Shown here: positions 5,504-10,426 of the stretch, one piece after another | How the letters are laid out: the number at the start of each line of letters is the position of its first letter | Position numbering within the stretch: position 1 is the first letter of the stretch | Origin: Saprospiraceae bacterium | Lineage (GTDB): Bacteria; Bacteroidota; Bacteroidia; Chitinophagales; Saprospiraceae | NCBI GenBank assembly: GCA_017995875.1 | Contig: JAGOIB010000069.1 | Span: 1 to 10,426 of the forward strand | Reading direction: 5' to 3' | Length of the DNA stretch: 10,426 nt | Notes under the pieces: generated by a model | What the model was told of the DNA's origin: nothing | Databases searched by the model: none | Seen by the model: only the letters and a program-made list of their open reading frames with translations | Made by a program: the position numbers and the translations under genes

Positions 5504-8089
5504 TTAGTGGCTAACGCAGATTTTTCTCGATATCATTGACTCGCCAATTGTAAGATGAACAAGATAAATACCTGACGGAACAGAAGGCAATTCAATAGTC
5601 TTTTGAGGGGAACTAACCTGCCGTTCAGAATAAATGGTTTCTCCTAGTAAATTGTACACTGCAAGGTCATACGCATTGTGTTCAGGAACCTCAACTGTGA
5701 ATTGTCCATGGTTAGGATTAGGGAAAATATTTATTTGGCTGCTTAGATGCTGATTTTCGATACCAACACCATTGGAGTAAAGGTCAGCATTCCAAAGGCC
5801 ACGTCCGAAGGTTGCTGCCCAGAGTTTGTTGTCGTTGTAGGAGATTTCAAGTTCAGTGACAACAAGATTAGGAAGTCCGGCTTGATACGGTACCCAGTCC
5901 GCCAGGGTGCCATCGGTATAGAATACTCCGACATCAGTTCCTACATACAGTCCTTCATTGGTTCCTTTCTGATAAGTAATACAATTGACCGGAACATTTG
6001 GTAACGATCCGGAATAATTGATCCAATTGACACCATTGTCTGGTGAAACGAATACTTTATTACCGTCTGAATAACCGGACAATGTAATATAAACTCTTTG
6101 CGCATCGGATGGGTCAACAGCTATATAGGAAATTTTTGCATTAGGAATTCCCACTGGAACAAAATACCAATTGGTGCCTCCATTGGTCGTCAGGTATAAT
6201 GTATCATAGGTAGAGACGTAAATCGTATTCGGATTGGATGGTGCTACTGCAACATTGCGAAGTAAATCACCGGTTAATACCGGCGAAATAGCTGTCCAGG
6301 AATCACCTTGGTTGGTGGTCTTATAAAGCTTGTTATAGCCTGCGTATAGTGTGTTGTGATTGGTGGGATGGATGACAAAGGGGGTTACCCATGCTCCATT
6401 AGGTTGGCCACCGGGAATGTTTTCGGATATGGTGGTTTGATTTTCCCAAAAATCAAAGGTCCTGTAGATAACACCATTTGCATAGCTTGCATATTCTGTA
6501 TCTGCATCTTCATAATCAATAATACATTCCATGCCATCACCTCCTGTCTGCTCATACCAATCACCATCATAAATCTCACGAGAACCATTGTCCTGTAGTC
6601 CGCAAATAATATTGTTGGATATCGTTTGCGAAACACCTATTTTATAAATCTGACTTATCTGAAGGCCATTACTTAAATCCGTCCAGCTTGTACCTCCGTT
6701 TGTAGTTTTATAGATACCACCATCGTTGCAATCAAACATGGTCCCATTGACGTTTGGGTGGAAAGCAATGAAATGTTTATCTGCGTGCACCACTGGAACC
6801 TGATCAGGATTCTGCCCTTCATACGGCGTCCACATCGTCTTCAGATAAAAGAAACTACCTCCATCTGTTGAATTCCAGGTATTGACACCACCTAGCCAGA
6901 TATCATTTGCATTATTCGGATTGATCGCATACGCCAGGTCATAATTTCCCTGGCCTCCTGCACCTGATGCATTGTAGGAATTATGTAAGAGATTATTATC
7001 ATTCGTGCCAAAGAAATATTGAGAAAAGGATTCACCATTATCGGATGAATACCACAATCCCGCGAGTCCCGCTTCTGTATTGGCACATACAGCATCCACC
7101 AATTCAGGATAGTTAAGAGATACGGCGAGATTAATCCTGATGACATCCGACAATGTCAGTACGACGGACCAGGAGGCGCCTGAATTGATGGAACGATATA
7201 TTTGTGCTCCTCCATTCCAGGCAGTGTATGTTGAAGCATAGACGATGTCCGGGTCCACTGGATTAAATTCCAGATCCATAAAATATCCGGATCGGACATT
7301 GGTCCATGTAGTACCTCCATTGGTTGTTCTCCATATTCCATCTGAGGCGGCAGCAATGAGTATCTGTGTGTTGTTGGGATTGATGATAAGCCGGCGGATG
7401 AGTTTTTCTGAAGTGACGCTCCAATTTAACCCTGTTGTATTCCAGGAGGTGCCACCATTAGTTGATTTCAAGACGCCAATACTTTTTGTGTCACCATTTA
7501 ATGATAGGCTGCCCAGGTCACCATCCCCGGTGGCGATATACATGATACTTGGATTGTCCGGATTTATAGCGATATCGCTGACACCTAAAACGGGAAGGTT
7601 GTCTGTATTGGTAGTCCATGTGTTACCGCCATTTGTTGTTTTCCACAAACCACCGGCAGGTGTTCCTACCCAAAAGGTATTGGAATTGGTAGGATGAAAT
7701 CCCATGCAATTCACTCTACCCAATCCATTGTACCCACCTGGAGTAGTCGAAGGGCCTTTGAATGACCAGTTGGGAGAGGAGATCGTCCTTTCTTCTGATG
7801 CAGGATGCGTTTCAAGATAAGCCTGATAGTTATCCCACGTTATAGATGATGCAGGAAATGTTCCGTCAGGAAGGATCCTCGGTTCCCAATACCATTCCCA
7901 ACGTTTGAATTGCTTGTATCCCTGTCCTTTTTCAACACGTTTGTCTTTCCAGTAGGCATAGAATGCTTCCTGGTATTCTTTGAACGAGGGAGATTCCGAT
8001 TTTAAATTTTTTGTCCAGGGTTGGGCTTTTATGCTCAACGTAAGCAACATCATAACAATGACTGAAAATACTTTAGAATCCGTTTTCAT
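5504..8089 (-). CDS. Secreted sortilin/Asp-box beta-propeller protein with T9SS type A domain
   Basis: An 861-residue protein. Residues 1-23 are a signal peptide ending SIKAQ. Residues 35-75 (FKEYQEAFYAYWKDKR...WYWEPR) form a conserved leader I know from this Bacteroidota family. The propeller, about 105-765, carries nine Asp-box motifs (S/T-x-N/D-x-G-x-x-W/F) near 151, 209, 255, 300, 348, 462, 591, 634 and 682, most often as TTNGGxxW. These are the BNR/Asp-box repeats of sortilin (Vps10)-like and sialidase-fold proteins. No sialidase catalytic set is evident, so enzymatic activity is not claimed. HADKHFIAFHP at 435-445 is a conserved loop in this group. The end, about 784-861, is a T9SS type A sorting domain (FPNP at 789-792, VYNLLGE, VPSGIYLVHL). 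It probably forms an operon with the upstream lipoprotein gene, whose stop lies 26 bases before this ATG. Likely role: secreted or surface protein, perhaps in binding or polymer interaction. Confidence 0.88.
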   Translation of the reverse strand: MKTDSKVFSVIVMMLLTLSIKAQPWTKNLKSESPSFKEYQEAFYAYWKDKRVEKGQGYKQFKRWEWYWEPRILPDGTFPASSITWDNYQAYLETHPASEERTISSPNWSFKGPSTTPGGYNGLGRVNCMGFHPTNSNTFWVGTPAGGLWKTTNGGNTWTTNTDNLPVLGVSDIAINPDNPSIMYIATGDGDLGSLSLNGDTKSIGVLKSTNGGTSWNTTGLNWSVTSEKLIRRLIINPNNTQILIAAASDGIWRTTNGGTTWTNVRSGYFMDLEFNPVDPDIVYASTYTAWNGGAQIYRSINSGASWSVVLTLSDVIRINLAVSLNYPELVDAVCANTEAGLAGLWYSSDNGESFSQYFFGTNDNNLLHNSYNASGAGGQGNYDLAYAINPNNANDIWLGGVNTWNSTDGGSFFYLKTMWTPYEGQNPDQVPVVHADKHFIAFHPNVNGTMFDCNDGGIYKTTNGGTSWTDLSNGLQISQIYKIGVSQTISNNIICGLQDNGSREIYDGDWYEQTGGDGMECIIDYEDADTEYASYANGVIYRTFDFWENQTTISENIPGGQPNGAWVTPFVIHPTNHNTLYAGYNKLYKTTNQGDSWTAISPVLTGDLLRNVAVAPSNPNTIYVSTYDTLYLTTNGGTNWYFVPVGIPNAKISYIAVDPSDAQRVYITLSGYSDGNKVFVSPDNGVNWINYSGSLPNVPVNCITYQKGTNEGLYVGTDVGVFYTDGTLADWVPYQAGLPNLVVTELEISYNDNKLWAATFGRGLWNADLYSNGVGIENQHLSSQINIFPNPNHGQFTVEVPEHNAYDLAVYNLLGETIYSERQVSSPQKTIELPSVPSGIYLVHLTIGESMISRKICVSH

Positions 8090-8115
8090 TTCTTATGTTA
8101 TTTTTTGGGTGAGGA

Positions 8116-8625
8116 TTATTGACGGGGTACAGAAGGTAGTTTTTCAATTTCCTTGACACTATAATACAACTGTTTACCATTGACTTTGTAGCCAATTAAA
8201 GCAGCGCCGGTATACGTGACAGGAGGTTTTGCAGGCGATGTAACTTTTGACGAGTGGGTGATGTCTGAAACACGTAAAGTAATGCTGTCACCTTTGGCAA
8301 AGTTGACAGGATCACTTGACACACCTGAATTTCCTGAGTTCTCCCTGGACAGGAATAGAGGAAATGATTTGTTGTTAATCCACGCACTATCGAAAGTGAT
8401 TCCTTTAGATGAATTGATTTTGATTTCAAAATAATATTCAGTACCACTTCCACCACTTGGTATTCCAGCAGTCCAGCTTTGAGAGCTTGCATGGATCATG
8501 GTAAACGAATCATCTTTCATTGTGCCGCCGTTCTCCGTATTCTTCACGGATGTGCAAGCCATCGAAATGGTCAATATAAGGGCTGGTATAAAGGTTAGCG
8601 ATTTCATGGAGTTGTCGTTATTCAT
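8116..8625 (-). CDS. Small predicted lipoprotein, first gene of operon with the propeller protein
   Basis: A 169-residue protein. A hydrophobic signal with SMAC gives a lipidated cysteine at C24. The mature part contains SWTAGIPSGGSGTEYYFEI, then FDSAWIN, an FAKGDSITLRVSD strand and GAALIGYKVNGKQLYYSV. I recognise this beta-rich pattern from uncharacterised Bacteroidota lipoproteins but know no function for it. The start could be ATG 8625 or ATG 8607 (MKSLTF), which gives a tighter signal peptide; 8625 is kept because a promoter-like pair lies 24 bases before it. Only 26 bases separate its stop from the next ATG, so co-transcription with the secreted propeller protein is likely. A lipoprotein partner for that protein is an inference from this arrangement. 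Confidence 0.8.
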   Translation of the reverse strand: MNNDNSMKSLTFIPALILTISMACTSVKNTENGGTMKDDSFTMIHASSQSWTAGIPSGGSGTEYYFEIKINSSKGITFDSAWINNKSFPLFLSRENSGNSGVSSDPVNFAKGDSITLRVSDITHSSKVTSPAKPPVTYTGAALIGYKVNGKQLYYSVKEIEKLPSVPRQ

Positions 8626-8649
8626 TACGTTTTACAAAAGAGCAATCGT

Positions 8650-8680
8650 TAAATTTAATAAAAAACTGGAATTACCAAAA
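8650..8680 (-). promoter_or_regulatory. Candidate promoter of the lipoprotein-propeller operon
   Basis: On the - strand TTTTG (8676-8680) is followed after 18 bases by TAAATTTA (8650-8657). This is one mismatch from the TAnnTTTG -7 element, with spacing close to the Bacteroidota norm. The element ends 24 bases before ATG 8625. Confidence 0.45.
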
Positions 8681-8700
8681 CTAAAATCGGCGAGACGTTA

Positions 8701-8742
8701 AAAAAAAGTAGAGACACGATCAATCGCGTCTCTACTTTTTTT
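8701..8742. terminator. Strong bidirectional intrinsic terminator built on a GTAGAGAC palindrome
   Basis: A run of A7 plus GTAGAGAC (8701-8715) pairs perfectly over 15 bp with GTCTCTAC plus T7 (8728-8742). After one A-C mismatch the inner CGA/TCG bases also pair. The T run on each strand makes it active in either direction in principle. It lies 106 bases after the stop of the four-helix membrane protein gene and upstream of the operon promoter, so it probably separates these two units. Confidence 0.8.
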
Positions 8743-8805
8743 CTAACCATGAAATCCATTGAGTTAATCTTTCCTTTTAGGATAGAGATCTTCTTATCAC
8801 CTTAA

Positions 8806-8861
8806 ATAAACTTCTCACTGCTAACTTTAAACTGCTAACTTCTCACTGCTAACTTCTCACT
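8806..8861 (-). repeat. Heptamer array AGTKAGN, eight units, overlapping a gene end
   Basis: Read on the - strand the units are AGTGAGA, AGTTAGC, AGTGAGA, AGTTAGC, AGTTTAA, AGTTAGC, AGTGAGA and AGTTTAT. The first two encode the last residues (VRS) and the TAG stop of the four-helix membrane protein. The array reads in the direction of that gene. Confidence 0.85.
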
Positions 8862-9223
8862 TTCTTCTCTTGTGACCACAGATAACCACAAGCCAGGAAG
8901 ATAAGTACCTGGATGATGGCTGCTGCCATAGGCACATTGACATGATCCATGAACATGTGTTTCAGTGTAACACCCAGTAAAACTCCGGTTCCAATCGTGT
9001 ACGCCCATGTAATATTTGGTGTGGTACGGTTAGCATAGGTGATTAGCCCAATGAGGATTGATAATGCTGAAGGTACCTGTAGCAACTGCAAGAGTGCAGT
9101 ATGGCCGGGTTCAGCCACATCAGGATACGTCCCGGTGATCATCTGATCCCCTAAGAGGAAAAAGGCAATGCCTTGCAGCACCAATATGGCGGCAATGGCC
9201 GTAAAGATGTTTTTTTGGTTCAT
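8849..9223 (-). CDS. Small four-helix integral membrane protein
   Basis: A 124-residue hydrophobic protein with four predicted membrane helices at about 5-24, 45-63, 71-88 and 96-116. There is a short polar GDQMITGTYPDVAEPGH loop after helix 1 and a conserved-looking KHMFMDHVNVP loop between helices 3 and 4. The tail is short and basic (SQEKKVRS). I do not recognise the family with confidence. The size and layout resemble small uncharacterised membrane proteins of Bacteroidota. The C-terminal VRS and the stop codon lie inside a heptamer repeat array, so the original end may have been different. It is transcribed alone, with a TATTTTCG motif 20 bases before the ATG and a strong hairpin terminator 106 bases after the stop. 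Confidence 0.75.
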   Translation of the reverse strand: MNQKNIFTAIAAILVLQGIAFFLLGDQMITGTYPDVAEPGHTALLQLLQVPSALSILIGLITYANRTTPNITWAYTIGTGVLLGVTLKHMFMDHVNVPMAAAIIQVLIFLACGYLWSQEKKVRS

Positions 9224-9243
9224 CGTGTTGTGATTTAGTTTCC

Positions 9244-9251
9244 CGAAAATA
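9244..9251 (-). promoter_or_regulatory. Candidate -7 promoter element for the membrane protein gene
   Basis: On the - strand this reads TATTTTCG, one mismatch from TAnnTTTG. It ends 20 bases before the ATG, the same spacing and the same TTCG ending as the motif before the fibre-like protein gene. No clear -33 element is seen. Confidence 0.4.
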
Positions 9252-9301
9252 AGGATGTCTTTCCATATTTTTCAGGGGAAATCATAAGGTATAAAAAGGA
9301 C

Positions 9302-9329
9302 GTAAAGACGCGATTTATCGCCTCTCTAC
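9302..9329. repeat. Diverged copy of the GTAGAGACGCGA palindrome
   Basis: GTAAAGACGCGA (9302-9313) and TCGCCTCTCTAC (9318-9329) form a 12-bp inverted repeat with two mismatches around the loop TTTA. It shares its core with the terminator palindrome at 8708-8735 but lacks flanking A and T runs. The same palindrome type is familiar from intergenic regions of other bacteria. Confidence 0.6.
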
Positions 9330-9332
9330 ACC

Positions 9333-9355
9333 AGGGTCGGGTGCAACACGACCCT
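9333..9355. repeat. AGGGTCG...CGACCCT palindrome
   Basis: AGGGTCG (9333-9339) and CGACCCT (9349-9355) form a 7-bp stem with a 9-base loop. It directly follows the diverged GTAGAGAC copy. Together the two hairpins look like a composite intergenic repeat between the lyase gene end and the membrane protein promoter. Confidence 0.55.
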
Positions 9356-9385
9356 ACAAAAACAAAACCACTCACAAACACTATA

Positions 9386-10426
<1,041 letters not shown>

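Noticed and set aside
7245..7697. A 150-residue + strand open frame
   Set aside because: It is antisense to the Asp-box propeller gene, where the repeated glycine/asparagine codons leave the opposite strand free of stops.
5504..8089. A sialidase (neuraminidase) enzyme
   Set aside because: Asp-box repeats alone do not indicate catalysis. No catalytic arginine triad or tyrosine-glutamate set could be identified.

Overview
The window looks like chromosomal DNA of a member of the Bacteroidota. Two predicted exported proteins end in type A sorting domains of the type IX secretion system (T9SS), a system confined to this phylum and its close relatives. The candidate promoters resemble the Bacteroidota TAnnTTTG type, and no clear Shine-Dalgarno sequences are seen. 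Base composition is moderate. The class cannot be fixed from sequence alone; a saprospirian or chitinophagian source is a guess.

Layout. Bases 1-93 are the 3' end of an unidentified + strand gene. It converges on a large - strand gene (134-2791) for an exported, glycine-rich, tail-fibre-like repeat protein, and a hairpin lies at the junction. A 359-bp divergent intergenic region separates that gene from a + strand T9SS cargo gene (3151-4692). The cargo gene converges on a small - strand gene for a monohaem c-type cytochrome lipoprotein (4947-5402). A probable two-gene - strand operon follows: a small lipoprotein (8116-8625), then a large secreted protein with a sortilin/Asp-box beta-propeller and a T9SS tail (5504-8089). 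A four-helix membrane protein (8849-9223) comes next. The window ends inside a gene (9428-10426) whose product aligns without gaps, from memory, to residues 125-456 of tyrosine phenol-lyase.

Most genes make envelope or secreted products: two T9SS cargos, two lipoproteins, one fibre-like exported protein and one membrane protein. The pyridoxal-phosphate lyase is the only clear metabolic enzyme. I see no mobile element, CRISPR array, tRNA or rRNA, and no defence system.

The most notable non-coding signal is in the gene 3' ends. Five of the seven gene ends that are not inside the operon carry short purine-rich tandem arrays: heptamers AGTKAGN at three, octamers GTRAGARC at two. In all five the purine-rich strand is the coding strand of the gene it follows. 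In two cases the array overlaps or forms the stop codon. Two other dispersed palindromes, GTAGAGAC...GTCTCTAC and GGTCCCTGAGCTTGTC, share these gaps.
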